From Synergistaceae bacterium (GTDB lineage Bacteria > Synergistota > Synergistia > Synergistales > Synergistaceae), in contig JAIRWR010000117.1 in NCBI GenBank assembly GCA_031268885.1, positions 1 to 32,731 on the forward strand: a stretch of DNA of 32,731 bases, read 5' to 3'. Positions 1 to 7,359 of this stretch are shown piece by piece. Below the pieces are notes generated by a model, which worked only from the letters and a program-made list of their open reading frames with translations, was not told the origin of the DNA and did not search any database. The translations under genes and the position numbers were made by a program. Numbering within the stretch: position 1 is the first letter of the stretch; every line of letters begins with the position of its first letter.

Positions 1-1320
1 ATCGGCGGCGACCCAGATCTCGAGAAGATTAAGTCTTCTCTGGGTGGGAGAGATTACGAGAGATACGACATGTTGGGGGATCTCGGCAATTCGGCCAAAG
101 ATATCCAATATTTTGTTACTGTTGTCTATTGGACTGTTAGCTTCGACTCCAAGGGTGGCACAAGCGTCTCTCCTACCACCGGTGTGGTGTCTGGAACAAC
201 GATCTCTAAACCCACCGATCCAACTCATCAAGAAGGATATATCTTTGATGGATGGTATAAAGATGCCGACTACGGGACGGAATGGAACTTCGATACTGAC
301 ACGGTTACAAGCGATATCATCCTTTACGCGAAGTGGAGGCCAGATACTACACCTCTGATTGAACTCCTAGACGCGACTGGAGATGGCTCGACAGGAGTGA
401 CCTCGACGGCAATAACCTTGACCTTTGATAAGGGAGTCACGGGTTTGACGGCGGATAAGATTACGATTACAAATGATACTGGCTCAGTAGTGAAAGGTAC
501 GATTTTAACTGACTTGGGCACGACCCGGTGGAAGATCAACCTTGCCAGCGTGACCAAAGAAGGCGATGTGAAGGTCTTGGTAGCAAACTTTGGCTCCTAC
601 GTGTTCACCGGTTCGCCAAAGACGGCTAAAATTTACAAAACAGCGGGCACTTTCACAGTCACGTTCGACTCCCAGGGTGGCACAAGCGTCTCTCCTACCA
701 CCGGTGTGGTGTCTGGAACAACGATTTCTAAACCCACCGATCCAACTCAAGAAGGATATATCTTTGATGGATGGTATAAAGATGTTGCCTACGGGACGAA
801 ATGGGACTTTAACAGCGACATGGTGACGGCAAACATCACGCTCTACGCGAAATGGACGCAGGTCCCCCCACCGGACCCTACATCTCTCCCGATCGAGCTC
901 CTGAACGCGACTGGAGATGGCTCGACAGGAGTGGCCTCGACGGCAATAACCTTGACCTTTGATAAGGAAGTCACGGGTTTGACGGCAGATAAGATTACGA
1001 TCACAAATGGTACTGGCTCAGCAGAGAAAGGCACGAGTTTAACTGGCTTGGGTACGACCTGGATGATTGATCTTGCCAGCGTGACCAAAGAAGGCGAGGT
1101 GTATGTCTCGATAACAGACTTTGGCTCCTACGTGTTCACCGGTTTGCCAAAGACAGCTACAGTTTACAATGAAGATAATTACTCTAGCGGTGGTGGTGGT
1201 TGTAACGCTGGGTTCGGCGTGTTGCTTCTTGTCTTGGCCGGTTTGACATTGAAACGACAGAAGAACTCCTTGTCGCGAGATGATCGGCCCAGCAACGACG
1301 GCGCGATGCTCATCAAGTAA
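1..1320 (+). CDS. Synergist-CTERM surface protein with two InlB-type repeat/Ig-like modules (5' partial)
   Basis: The reading frame is open from the first base to the stop at 1318-1320, so the gene enters from the left edge. The ATG at 70 is probably internal. The visible 439 residues hold an InlB/Listeria-Bacteroides repeat (about residues 45-112, ending YAKW), an Ig-like module (about 119-215), a second InlB repeat (219-285) and a second Ig-like module (297-390). The tail has SGGGGC with Cys at 401, a hydrophobic helix (about 403-415) and a basic end (KRQK). This tail matches the Synergist-CTERM sorting signal, so the protein is probably exported, processed and anchored at the envelope. InlB repeats and Ig-like folds are typical of adhesin stalks; the ligand is unknown. 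No catalytic domain is visible, but the N-terminal part lies outside the window. The repeat/Ig architecture and the sorting tail are clear; the adhesin role is inferred. Confidence 0.85.
   Translation: MGGDPDLEKIKSSLGGRDYERYDMLGDLGNSAKDIQYFVTVVYWTVSFDSKGGTSVSPTTGVVSGTTISKPTDPTHQEGYIFDGWYKDADYGTEWNFDTDTVTSDIILYAKWRPDTTPLIELLDATGDGSTGVTSTAITLTFDKGVTGLTADKITITNDTGSVVKGTILTDLGTTRWKINLASVTKEGDVKVLVANFGSYVFTGSPKTAKIYKTAGTFTVTFDSQGGTSVSPTTGVVSGTTISKPTDPTQEGYIFDGWYKDVAYGTKWDFNSDMVTANITLYAKWTQVPPPDPTSLPIELLNATGDGSTGVASTAITLTFDKEVTGLTADKITITNGTGSAEKGTSLTGLGTTWMIDLASVTKEGEVYVSITDFGSYVFTGLPKTATVYNEDNYSSGGGGCNAGFGVLLLVLAGLTLKRQKNSLSRDDRPSNDGAMLIK
142..1170 (+). repeat. Two tandem copies of a ~520-bp intragenic module
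   Basis: Copy 1 starts at 142 and copy 2 at 664, an offset of 522 bp. Each copy encodes one InlB repeat plus one Ig-like module. The first ~120 bases of the copies are almost identical; copy 2 lacks one His codon. The Ig-like parts also keep long exact stretches. Conservation at DNA level, including silent positions, points to recent duplication or gene conversion. Confidence 0.85.
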
Positions 1321-1356
1321 GCGAAGAAACCGGAAAGGTTAGCCGCAATAAAAAAT

Positions 1357-1419
1357 GAGACCTCGGGGCGAGGATAAGCTCAAAATATTGGCCACATCCC
1401 AAGCCCCAGGCTCTTTTTT
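1357..1419 (+). terminator. Rho-independent terminator after the surface-protein gene
   Basis: The arm at 1357-1369 pairs with 1403-1413 (GGGGC/GCCCC, CCT/AGG, GAG/CTC, with single-base bulges on the left arm). It is followed directly by six T at 1414-1419 and lies 37 bp after the stop codon. Confidence 0.6.
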
Positions 1420-1481
1420 AGCGTAGCGGAGAGAAGGTTAAACTTTATTCGGTCTTGACTTTGGCTCCTGTTGTGTAATGA

Positions 1482-1613
1482 AGAGTTCAAAGTTCTCAAC
1501 AAGTCCTTGGTATAACTTGATTGACCGATAGTGTGCCATTAAAATGATTCGACTTGGTGGTTGCCGCACTTTAGGCCATCTTGTTGCTTTCGCTTTCGAG
1601 AACTTTGAACTCT
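1482..1613. repeat. 132-bp palindromic element with perfect 16-bp inverted repeats
   Basis: Bases 1482-1497 are the exact reverse complement of 1598-1613 (core GAGTTCAAAGTTCTC). Inner bases 1498-1503 (AACAAG) are complementary to 1580-1585. There is no ORF inside and no obvious target-site duplication. It could be a MITE-like remnant or a large folded structure. Confidence 0.5.
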
Positions 1614-1754
1614 CCAGTCAAGGATGACATAAATGACAGGTAGAACCACGAACGCTTGACCAAAGCCGTTTTAAGTATAACCGAGATACAATGGGCGTTC
1701 GAACGGGAGCCAATGTCTATGCCAAGCGCCCATAAAACACTCGCTTCGATTCTC

Positions 1755-3329
1755 TTAACTTTGCAGTCGCCGTTCTATCTGCCTGATCACGTCGATCACT
1801 GTGCCGTCGCGCCACTCTACCACCCCTACGATGCGGTCCGTGGTCCTTATCGGAGACATTGGGCCGCTCATTCGCTTTGCCCTGACGACTAGCTCGTCCA
1901 TCGGCACAAAGGGGACGGTGTCTCCGTACCTCGCCTCCTTGAAGGCATCGATGAGGTCCTGCCTCCTGGGGTTGATGGTGACTCCAAATTCGGTTACAAG
2001 CGCATCGACGACCTCGCCGGGGGTTGTCACGGTGTGTACCCTGTCTACCACGCAGGGAATCCTGCCTCGCAGCAGAGGTTGGGCAATTATCGTCAGGCTG
2101 GCCCCGGCGGCCGTATCCTGATGTCCTCCTATGCCGTGCAGCAGAGCTCCGTCCGCCTCCGTGTTCACGTTTACGTTGAAATCCCTGTCCACCTCTGTCG
2201 CGCCGAGGATGACGGCATCGAGCGCGTTGACCGCCGAGCCCAGATTCCATGGATTCGCGTACCAATCCGCGGATATCTCGATGTGGCGCGCGTCCGACGC
2301 TATGGATTTGACCGCGTCGAGGTCGAAGGACTGAACGTCCAGGAGCTTTTCAACAAAACCCTCTTTTAGAAGGTCCACGAAGTAACCGGTAATTCCGCCA
2401 AGTCCGAAACTAGCCTTGATGCCACGGCGCTTCATCCCCTCCTTGATGTGCGCGGTCACAGCCAGGGGAATGCCTCCTGCCCCAGTCTGAAAACCAAAAC
2501 CGTCAGAGAAGTACGGCGACGACTCAATGAGCCTGGACGCGTACTTCGCTATCATAAGGCGCAGCGGATCGCGCGTTACCCTTGTTGTCCCCGAGACAAT
2601 GCCGGCTGGGTCTCCGATACTATCTATCTGCACTATGAAGTCGATGAATATTCCCGGTATCGACACATTGGATATAGGATACGGTTGCAGGTTGTCGGTT
2701 ATGGCCACAACGCAGTCCGCGTATTCGGCATCCGTGAACGCGTATCCTATCGATCCGCAGGCGGACTTGCCGAATCTCCCGGAGATATTCCCCCCACTGT
2801 CCGCGGTTGGGGCCGCTATAAACGCCACGTCGATACGTACGTCGCCAGCCATGACGGCCCTTGGACGGCCTCCATGGCTGCGAAGGACAACCGGGGCCAC
2901 CATGCCTCCCTCTGACACGAGCACCCCTATCGGTCCGTTGACCGAGCCGAGAATGCGGCTTATCACGCCGCTTCCTATGTGAGTGATCAAAGCCTTGTGT
3001 ACTCCAAAGAGCGCCGTCGGAAAGAGCGTCAGGTCACGTATGCCCATCTCCGCGCAGGCGTCGAGGACCATGTTTACAACGTAATCACCGTTGCGGAGGT
3101 GATGATGAAACGATATTGTCATACCGCTCTTCAGGCCGGAGGCGGCTATCGCTTCCTTTATGCCTTTTAGCTGTTTTTGCTGTCCTCCCGGCAATACGGA
3201 TCGCAGTTTCGCTCCGTGCTTCCTTCCCTCCGGCTGTCTGGCGAAGGCGCCTTCAAAGAGTCTGCCCGATGTGTCGCCATATCCGTCTATCGACTCAGGT
3301 ATGTTCCTGTGTACAGCGTTAAGCGCCAT
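1755..3329 (-). CDS. citF: Citrate lyase alpha subunit (citrate:acetyl-ACP transferase)
   Basis: This 524-residue protein has the usual CitF length and sequence throughout. It contains SFHHHLRNGDYVVNMVLD near residue 73, an SEGGMVAPVV stretch and an RTTDRIVGVVEWRDGT segment near the C-terminus. CitF moves the acyl-carrier protein of CitD from acetate to citrate, giving citryl-ACP, which CitE then cleaves. The complex is cytoplasmic and opens anaerobic citrate to oxaloacetate and acetate. The ATG is 5 bp after the citE stop, so translation is probably coupled in a citD-citE-citF operon. It is the last gene of the operon. The citC ligase and the citX/citG prosthetic-group genes are not adjacent and must lie elsewhere if the enzyme is active. 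Confidence 0.93.
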   Translation of the reverse strand: MALNAVHRNIPESIDGYGDTSGRLFEGAFARQPEGRKHGAKLRSVLPGGQQKQLKGIKEAIAASGLKSGMTISFHHHLRNGDYVVNMVLDACAEMGIRDLTLFPTALFGVHKALITHIGSGVISRILGSVNGPIGVLVSEGGMVAPVVLRSHGGRPRAVMAGDVRIDVAFIAAPTADSGGNISGRFGKSACGSIGYAFTDAEYADCVVAITDNLQPYPISNVSIPGIFIDFIVQIDSIGDPAGIVSGTTRVTRDPLRLMIAKYASRLIESSPYFSDGFGFQTGAGGIPLAVTAHIKEGMKRRGIKASFGLGGITGYFVDLLKEGFVEKLLDVQSFDLDAVKSIASDARHIEISADWYANPWNLGSAVNALDAVILGATEVDRDFNVNVNTEADGALLHGIGGHQDTAAGASLTIIAQPLLRGRIPCVVDRVHTVTTPGEVVDALVTEFGVTINPRRQDLIDAFKEARYGDTVPFVPMDELVVRAKRMSGPMSPIRTTDRIVGVVEWRDGTVIDVIRQIERRLQS

Positions 3330-3334
3330 CTCCT

Positions 3335-4234
3335 CTACCCCCTCCGCTCCCCGTCGGGAGTTTCCTCCGGCTCGCCAAAAGCGATACCGGCTCGCGTAAG
3401 CGTAAATTCCGCCCTTCTGACAACAGGCAAATCGACCATTCTGCCGTCAACAGTCACCGCGCCTCTGCCTCTGCTCGCCGCTTCGCGCGCGGCGGCGACG
3501 ATTCTTTTAGCGCTCTCCACCTCGCGCTCCGTAGGGGTGTAAACCTCGTGGATAATCTGTATCTGCCCCGGGTGTATTACGCTCTTCCCATCAAAACCGA
3601 GCTTTTTTGTAAATTCGGCCTCACGGCGCAGGCCATCGTCGTCCGTTATGCGGGGATAGACGGTGTCGAGCGCGTCAACGCCGGCAGCTCGGGCGGCGAC
3701 GATCATCATTCGTCTTACCCACTCCAGCTCTACTCCATCCGCGCTTCGATTCGCGCGAAGATCGGCGGCGAGATCTTCGCCGCCTGGGATAATTGCCGCC
3801 ACCCTCTTGGATGAAGTCGCTATGTCATACGCGTTCCACACGCCGAGCGCGCTCTCCAGGAGGCAGAATATCTTCGTACTGCCCTGCGGAATGCCGGATC
3901 GCGACTCCACCTCCGAGAGCTCCTCGTCGATGTCCAGCACAGTCCGCGGGGTATCGACCTTGGGGACGCGGATCCCGGCCGCGCCTGCGGGAACAACAGA
4001 GGAGATATCGTCTCTCCAGAGTTCGGTATCAACACCGTTTATGCGCACCGTCACCTCGCACTCTCCGAACTCGCGATTAGCGAGTACCTCCCTGACAAGT
4101 ATGCGAGCGGCATCCTTCTCGGATGCCGTTACGGAGTCCTCAAGATCGAGTATAAGGCCGTCGGGCCGAAACAGGTATCCTCTCATTAGCATGTTCGGAT
4201 TGTTGCCCGGAAGATAGAGCATTGTGCGTCTCAC
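3335..4234 (-). CDS. citE: Citrate lyase beta subunit (citryl-ACP lyase)
   Basis: This 299-residue HpcH/HpaI-type TIM-barrel protein matches CitE. It starts RRTMLYLPGNN (residues 2-12), has DLEDSV at 30-35, the substrate-arginine motif VRING (63-67), Glu127 in LLES and Asp154 in GGEDLAADL as likely Mg2+ ligands, and KSVIHPGQI near the C-terminal third. CitE cleaves citryl-ACP to oxaloacetate and acetyl-ACP. The ATG overlaps the citD stop by 4 bp (ATGA), and citF follows 5 bp after its stop, which is typical of coupled subunits. CitE-like paralogues act on other acyl-CoAs, but placement between citD and citF makes the lyase role secure. Confidence 0.93.
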   Translation of the reverse strand: MRRTMLYLPGNNPNMLMRGYLFRPDGLILDLEDSVTASEKDAARILVREVLANREFGECEVTVRINGVDTELWRDDISSVVPAGAAGIRVPKVDTPRTVLDIDEELSEVESRSGIPQGSTKIFCLLESALGVWNAYDIATSSKRVAAIIPGGEDLAADLRANRSADGVELEWVRRMMIVAARAAGVDALDTVYPRITDDDGLRREAEFTKKLGFDGKSVIHPGQIQIIHEVYTPTEREVESAKRIVAAAREAASRGRGAVTVDGRMVDLPVVRRAEFTLTRAGIAFGEPEETPDGERRG

Positions 4235-4533
4235 GATCTGCCACCTCCAAGGTAACGCGCTACGGCAGCCTCGACTCGAGCCCCGAGGACGATGTCAAGA
4301 GCGCCGTTGTCCTGAACGCTCACCTTCACATCTGGCGCTGAAAGTCTGTCCAATACCTCGTTAATCTTCAACTCCATAGCCTCTTTGAAGCGCGCAGCGC
4401 CAGCTCCGCTTATCTCGATCCGCCGGCCGCCATTCGAACCGGAAATCGTAACCAGGCAGTCCATAGATTCGATGGTGCCAGCCCGCGCGGTCCCCAAAAG
4501 CCTCCCTCCTGTCTCCGAGCCATTCATGCTCAT
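4231..4533 (-). CDS. citD: Citrate lyase gamma subunit (acyl carrier protein)
   Basis: This 100-residue protein has the CitD signature AGTIESMD, in which Ser23 is the expected attachment site of the 2'-(5''-triphosphoribosyl)-3'-dephospho-CoA group. GALDIVLGARVEAAVARYL at the C-terminus also fits the family. CitD carries the acetyl/citryl thioester between CitF and CitE. It is the first gene of the minus-strand operon and overlaps citE by 4 bp. The start is supported by AGGAGG at 4541-4546, seven bases upstream of the ATG; an in-frame ATG two codons later is possible. The N-terminus is slightly longer than in enterobacterial CitD. Confidence 0.92.
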   Translation of the reverse strand: MSMNGSETGGRLLGTARAGTIESMDCLVTISGSNGGRRIEISGAGAARFKEAMELKINEVLDRLSAPDVKVSVQDNGALDIVLGARVEAAVARYLGGGRS

Positions 4534-4880
4534 AATATGACCTCCTTTATGTCGTGATTGCGCTGTTTCGCGCAGACTCGATATCTCAAACTCCGTGCGT
4601 GAAACGACCCAGATACCTCAATGGATCATGACAACGGCAGATAAAAGCGAAGCTCGTACCATGACTAAAGATAGCACGTCCCGATCATTTTGAAAATAAA
4701 CTTTCTCTGACTGCCGGAAGTTTTCTGAATACTTTTAGCTTCGCTATTTCTCGTATGGCCGAACTTCCGCCCTTCGATATGGGGCTCATTTTAGGGTAAA
4801 ATTGTATCGTCAAAAAAACAACCCAGGAGGTCCATGCCATAAAAAGAGTAAATGTCTTTATTATAGAGGAGGAATGCTGT
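4534..4880. promoter_or_regulatory. Divergent control region between citDEF and hutI
   Basis: 347 bp without a gene. It must carry promoters for both operons. A TAAAAT box at 4797-4802 could serve hutI, but no good -35 is seen. An 8-bp inverted repeat (CGGAAGTT at about 4715, AACTTCCG at about 4762) could be a pair of regulator half-sites. A strong ribosome site (AGGAGG 4825-4830) precedes a two-codon frame, ATG CCA TAA (4834-4842). The true hutI site is GAGGAGG at 4866-4872. Confidence 0.35.
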
Positions 4881-6128
4881 GTGGAGAAGAGAGCGGATCT
4901 TGTTGTGGCGAACGCGAGTGAACTTCTCACGTGCAAGGAGAACTCTCCCGACCTTGTCGGAGTCGTGAGAAACGGCTGGATAGCGGTCAGAGAGGGAAAG
5001 ATCGAGGCTGTCGGAACTAAAGAGGAGATAGAGCCGATGATCTCCGGATCCACGGAGGTGATCGATGCCGCTGGCAGAGTTGTGGCGCCTGGCTTTGTAG
5101 ATTGCCATACTCACGTCGTGTTCGGAGGGACCAGGGTTGGCGAGTACTTCGCGAAGATAGAAAAACTGTCGCCCGAGGAGATCGAAAGGCGCGGAATAAA
5201 GACCGGAATACTAACCACGCTCGAACCGACAAGGGGGCACTCGTTAGAGGACCTTTATAGCGAAACGGCATCGAGGATGATGGACATGATAATCTCAGGT
5301 TCCACTACGATAGAGAGCAAGAGCGGCTATGGCCTCGACAGGGAGACGGAGATAAAACAGATGGAGGTTAACAAGCTGCTCGAATCGCGTCTGCCGGTTA
5401 ATATCGCCTCGACTTTTCTCGGGGGACACGGATGGCCTCAGGACGTCGGCAAGGAGAAGTACATGGACTTTCTGATAAAAGAGATGATTCCGTCTGTGGG
5501 AGAGTCCGGGCTTGCCGAGTTTTGTGACGCCTGGTGTGACGAGGGACACTACACCGCCAAGGAGTGCGAGGCGATCCTGGAGGCTGGCGTGAACGCCGGC
5601 ATGAAGCCAAAGCTGCACGAAGGGGGATATTCCTACATAGGCGGCGCTGAGGTGGCCGCTGAACTTCACGCTGTCTCAGCCGACCATCTCAACTACGTTC
5701 CGAGGAGATCCCTTCGGAAGCTGGCTGACGCGGGAACGACTGGAGTGCCGCTGCCTGGGATAGACTTTGCCGTTGGGCACGACAGGCCCTTCGACCCGAT
5801 CCCCATGGTAGAAGAGGGGTTGGAGATCGCGATAGCGACAAATTGCTGCCCTGGTTGCTGGTGTACATCGATGCCATTTATAATAATACTGGCCTGCCGC
5901 AGGCACGGAATGTCGGCTGAGAGGGCCATTCGCGCCGCGACCTTCGCGGGGGCGAGAGCCCTTGGCCGCCAGGACAGAATCGGCTCCATCGAACCCGGCA
6001 AGGTCGCAGACATCCAGATATGGAACCTCGGTCATTACGCGGACATAGCATATCACTACATGACCAACCCGGTTGGTGTCGTCATAAAGGGCGGCAAGGT
6101 CACTGTGAGGGATTCGAAAATATTGTAA
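4881..6128 (+). CDS. hutI: Imidazolonepropionase-like amidohydrolase
   Basis: This 415-residue protein fits HutI, which hydrolyses 4-imidazolone-5-propanoate to N-formimino-glutamate in histidine degradation. It has the beta-strand metal motif DCHTH (His76, His78), KSGYGL (147-152), TFLGGHG (178-184), a His246 region (KLHEGG), SADHL (266-270) and the C-terminal GSIEPGKVADI. The GTG start is chosen from GAGGAGG eight bases upstream. The usual metal-ligand Asp in the ATD-x-NPG motif is Asn321 here (ATNCCPGCWC), in a run rich in Cys. This is either a family variant or a loss of activity. It is divergent from citDEF with no other hut gene in the window. The family assignment is good; the exact substrate is less certain because of the Asn. 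Confidence 0.82.
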   Translation: MEKRADLVVANASELLTCKENSPDLVGVVRNGWIAVREGKIEAVGTKEEIEPMISGSTEVIDAAGRVVAPGFVDCHTHVVFGGTRVGEYFAKIEKLSPEEIERRGIKTGILTTLEPTRGHSLEDLYSETASRMMDMIISGSTTIESKSGYGLDRETEIKQMEVNKLLESRLPVNIASTFLGGHGWPQDVGKEKYMDFLIKEMIPSVGESGLAEFCDAWCDEGHYTAKECEAILEAGVNAGMKPKLHEGGYSYIGGAEVAAELHAVSADHLNYVPRRSLRKLADAGTTGVPLPGIDFAVGHDRPFDPIPMVEEGLEIAIATNCCPGCWCTSMPFIIILACRRHGMSAERAIRAATFAGARALGRQDRIGSIEPGKVADIQIWNLGHYADIAYHYMTNPVGVVIKGGKVTVRDSKIL

Positions 6129-6159
6129 AACATTGATTTCTGAAACTGCGGGCCTCAAA

Positions 6160-6198
6160 CCACAGGTTGACGAGTTAAAATCCCTGTGGATATTTTTT
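6160..6198 (+). terminator. Terminator after hutI
   Basis: CCACAGG (6160-6166) pairs with CCTGTGG (6183-6189) across a 16-base loop. It is followed by a T-rich run at 6191-6198, 32 bp after the hutI stop. Confidence 0.55.
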
Positions 6199-6225
6199 GT
6201 TTCTGGTTCATAGGATTTGCCTTTT

Positions 6226-6262
6226 CGGCGGCAGGGGCGTTGCGCATAACGTCCTGCCGTCG
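6226..6262. repeat. Long GC-rich hairpin of unknown role
   Basis: A 10-bp stem (6226-6235 with 6253-6262, one G-T pair) continues after a one-base bulge into a 5-bp inner stem with a 6-base loop. There is no T-run on either side, so it is not an obvious terminator. It sits alone in an AT-rich intergenic region and could be a REP-like unit or part of a small RNA. The rest of 6129-6551 shows no convincing gene. Confidence 0.4.
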
Positions 6263-6551
6263 GCAATATTCTCAAATAAATAATGTTGCCAAAGCAGTTC
6301 CCCTGTATCAATTCTCTTAACCTGTCAAGGAGCTATTATTAGCTGTAGATGGGTTGTTGTCTCCTATAAGAGATTTCGACAAAACTATAATTTGAGACTG
6401 ACTCATATTTTAGTTACAGTCCACTGTCGTCAACCTGAGAGAAAAATCCCCAATATGCGTAGGTATACGGTGATTCTGACCTGCCGAATTTAGCATGGAT
6501 AATTTCAAACTTGGAACTCTCAGGCCCTTAAATTGATAACAACATTTACGG

Positions 6552-6577
6552 GTCAATAAAACCAGGGTTTTCTTGAC
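6552..6577 (+). repeat. hix-like crossover site, left (serine invertase type)
   Basis: Two 12-bp half-sites, GTCAATAAAACC and GGTTTTCTTGAC, flank the dinucleotide AG (6564-6565). The dyad extends to GGG/CCC at 6550-6579. The AAAACC-NN-GGTTTT layout is that of the hix/gix/cix sites used by Hin, Gin and Cin. It lies 54 bp beyond the 3' end of the recombinase gene. Confidence 0.65.
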
Positions 6578-6631
6578 CCATATGCAATATATTATCATAC
6601 TTACGAGGATTGACATATTACAAATGTAAGA

Positions 6632-7252
6632 TTAAGTGGAACACTTGATAAATGTTTGATTTTCATTTATTTTCAAGCAAATATTATGTTTATGCAAACA
6701 ATTGTAAAGATATGTTTTTGATATACTAAATTGATCCTTGAGTTTTTTGATGGAGACTCCCGCTTTATAATATGTGATGAGCTGTTCTTGCTGTTTTAGG
6801 GATAATTTTGGGTGGCGACCACAGACAACGCCTCGCTTCCTGGCTGCGGCAAGCCCAGCGGTTGATCGTTCTTTTATCAAATTGCGCTCAAACTCACCGA
6901 AGGCCGCAATCATATGGAATATCAAGCGTCCGGTAGGAGAGGAAGTATCTATCGTCTCGGTTAATGAGTTGATGCGGATTTTTTTCTCCTCAAGCTCTTG
7001 GATAATATTTATCAGGTCTTTTAGCGAGCGTCCCAAACGATCTAACTTCCAGACTACCAGGCTATCTCCCTCTTTTAGTTTTTTGAGACAAGCGTTAAGC
7101 TGTGGCCGTTTCGCCTTGCTCAATCTTCCAGATATTTTCTCAACGTAAATATCGTCCTCTTTAACACCGGCAATTTTTAAAGCGTCCAGCTGAAGGGCTA
7201 AGTCCTGATTGCACATTGAGACGCGAGCATATCCAAATTTTTTATTGCTCAT
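6632..7252 (-). CDS. Hin/Gin/Pin-type serine DNA invertase
   Basis: This 206-residue serine recombinase has an intact catalytic domain: GYARVS with Arg10 and nucleophile Ser12, LDRLGRS with Arg72 and Arg75, and the family block IDTSSPTGRLIFHMIAAFGEFER (101-123) leading into the long dimer helix with KERSTAGLAAARKRG. A helix-turn-helix DNA-binding domain follows (about 148-190). The resemblance is to phage Mu Gin and Hin rather than to Tn3 resolvases. The C-terminal tail is about 15-20 residues longer than in those enzymes. AGGAGG is placed nine bases before the ATG, and a TATAAT box (complement of 7271-7276) lies just upstream. Flanking hix-like sites at 6552-6577 and 7330-7355 suggest it inverts the segment that contains it. 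No Fis-type enhancer could be identified by eye. Confidence 0.9.
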   Translation of the reverse strand: MSNKKFGYARVSMCNQDLALQLDALKIAGVKEDDIYVEKISGRLSKAKRPQLNACLKKLKEGDSLVVWKLDRLGRSLKDLINIIQELEEKKIRINSLTETIDTSSPTGRLIFHMIAAFGEFERNLIKERSTAGLAAARKRGVVCGRHPKLSLKQQEQLITYYKAGVSIKKLKDQFSISKTYLYNCLHKHNICLKINENQTFIKCST

Positions 7253-7290
7253 TACAGCAGTCCTCCTAATATTATAAAGTTTATATCTGC

Positions 7291-7319
7291 TTAACTAGAC
7301 TCTTAAAGTAAAGTATAGT
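7291..7319 (+). promoter_or_regulatory. Outward-reading promoter inside the invertible segment
   Basis: TTAACT (7291-7296) and TATAGT (7314-7319) are separated by exactly 17 bp. They read rightward, across the right crossover site, toward the methyltransferase at 7623. Inversion would turn it toward the gene-free region left of the segment. Two mismatches in the -35 and one in the -10 make it moderate. A ~300-base leader would result. Confidence 0.4.
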
Positions 7320-7329
7320 CAAAAAACAT

Positions 7330-7355
7330 GTCCATAAAACCCTCATTTTTTTGAC
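7330..7355 (-). repeat. hix-like crossover site, right (inverted)
   Basis: Read on the minus strand, the site has core AG and half-site GGTTTTATGGAC, which matches GGTTTTCTTGAC of the left site at 10 of 12 positions. The other half is AT-rich (GTCAAAAAAATG) and matches 9 of 12. Total match to the left site is 21/26 with an identical core. In direct orientation one half matches 11/12 but the core does not match. Confidence 0.55.
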
Positions 7356-7359
7356 CCAT

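Larger units (their letters stand above)
1321..1754. other. Intergenic region between convergent genes
   Basis: 434 bp separate the surface-protein gene from the 3' end of citF. It holds a terminator (1357-1419) and a 132-bp element bounded by 16-bp inverted repeats (1482-1613). At 1690-1733 there is a weak 7-bp dyad (ATGGGCG/CGCCCAT) without a T-run that could end citF transcription. No convincing gene or RNA was seen. Confidence 0.5.
6552..7355. mobile_element. Putative invertible segment carrying its own recombinase
   Basis: An ~800-bp AT-rich segment bounded by two hix-like sites whose central dinucleotides (AG left, CT right on the + strand) are inverted relative to each other. Serine invertases act on inverted sites, so inversion rather than excision is predicted. 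The only gene inside is the Hin/Gin-type recombinase. The architecture resembles the hin segment of Salmonella. Not shown to be active; the right site has one degenerate half. Confidence 0.55.

Noticed and set aside
1717-2265. 182-codon minus-strand frame within citF
   Set aside because: It is a shifted frame over a well-conserved enzyme gene, rich in Arg and low in complexity.
4834-4842. Two-codon frame ATG CCA TAA behind a strong ribosome site upstream of hutI
   Set aside because: The spacing of only three bases is too short and no second element of a translational switch could be seen.
6150-6200. Possible tRNA-like sequence after hutI
   Set aside because: No cloverleaf can be drawn; the bases are better explained by a terminator hairpin.
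6410-6616. 68-codon minus-strand frame beyond the recombinase
   Set aside because: It has no ribosome site and no recognisable sequence, and it spans the left crossover site dyad.
6556-7359. Direct 26-bp repeats flanking the recombinase as a transposon insertion scar
   Set aside because: The direct alignment mismatches the central dinucleotide; the inverted alignment with AAAACC-NN-GGTTTT symmetry explains both sites better.
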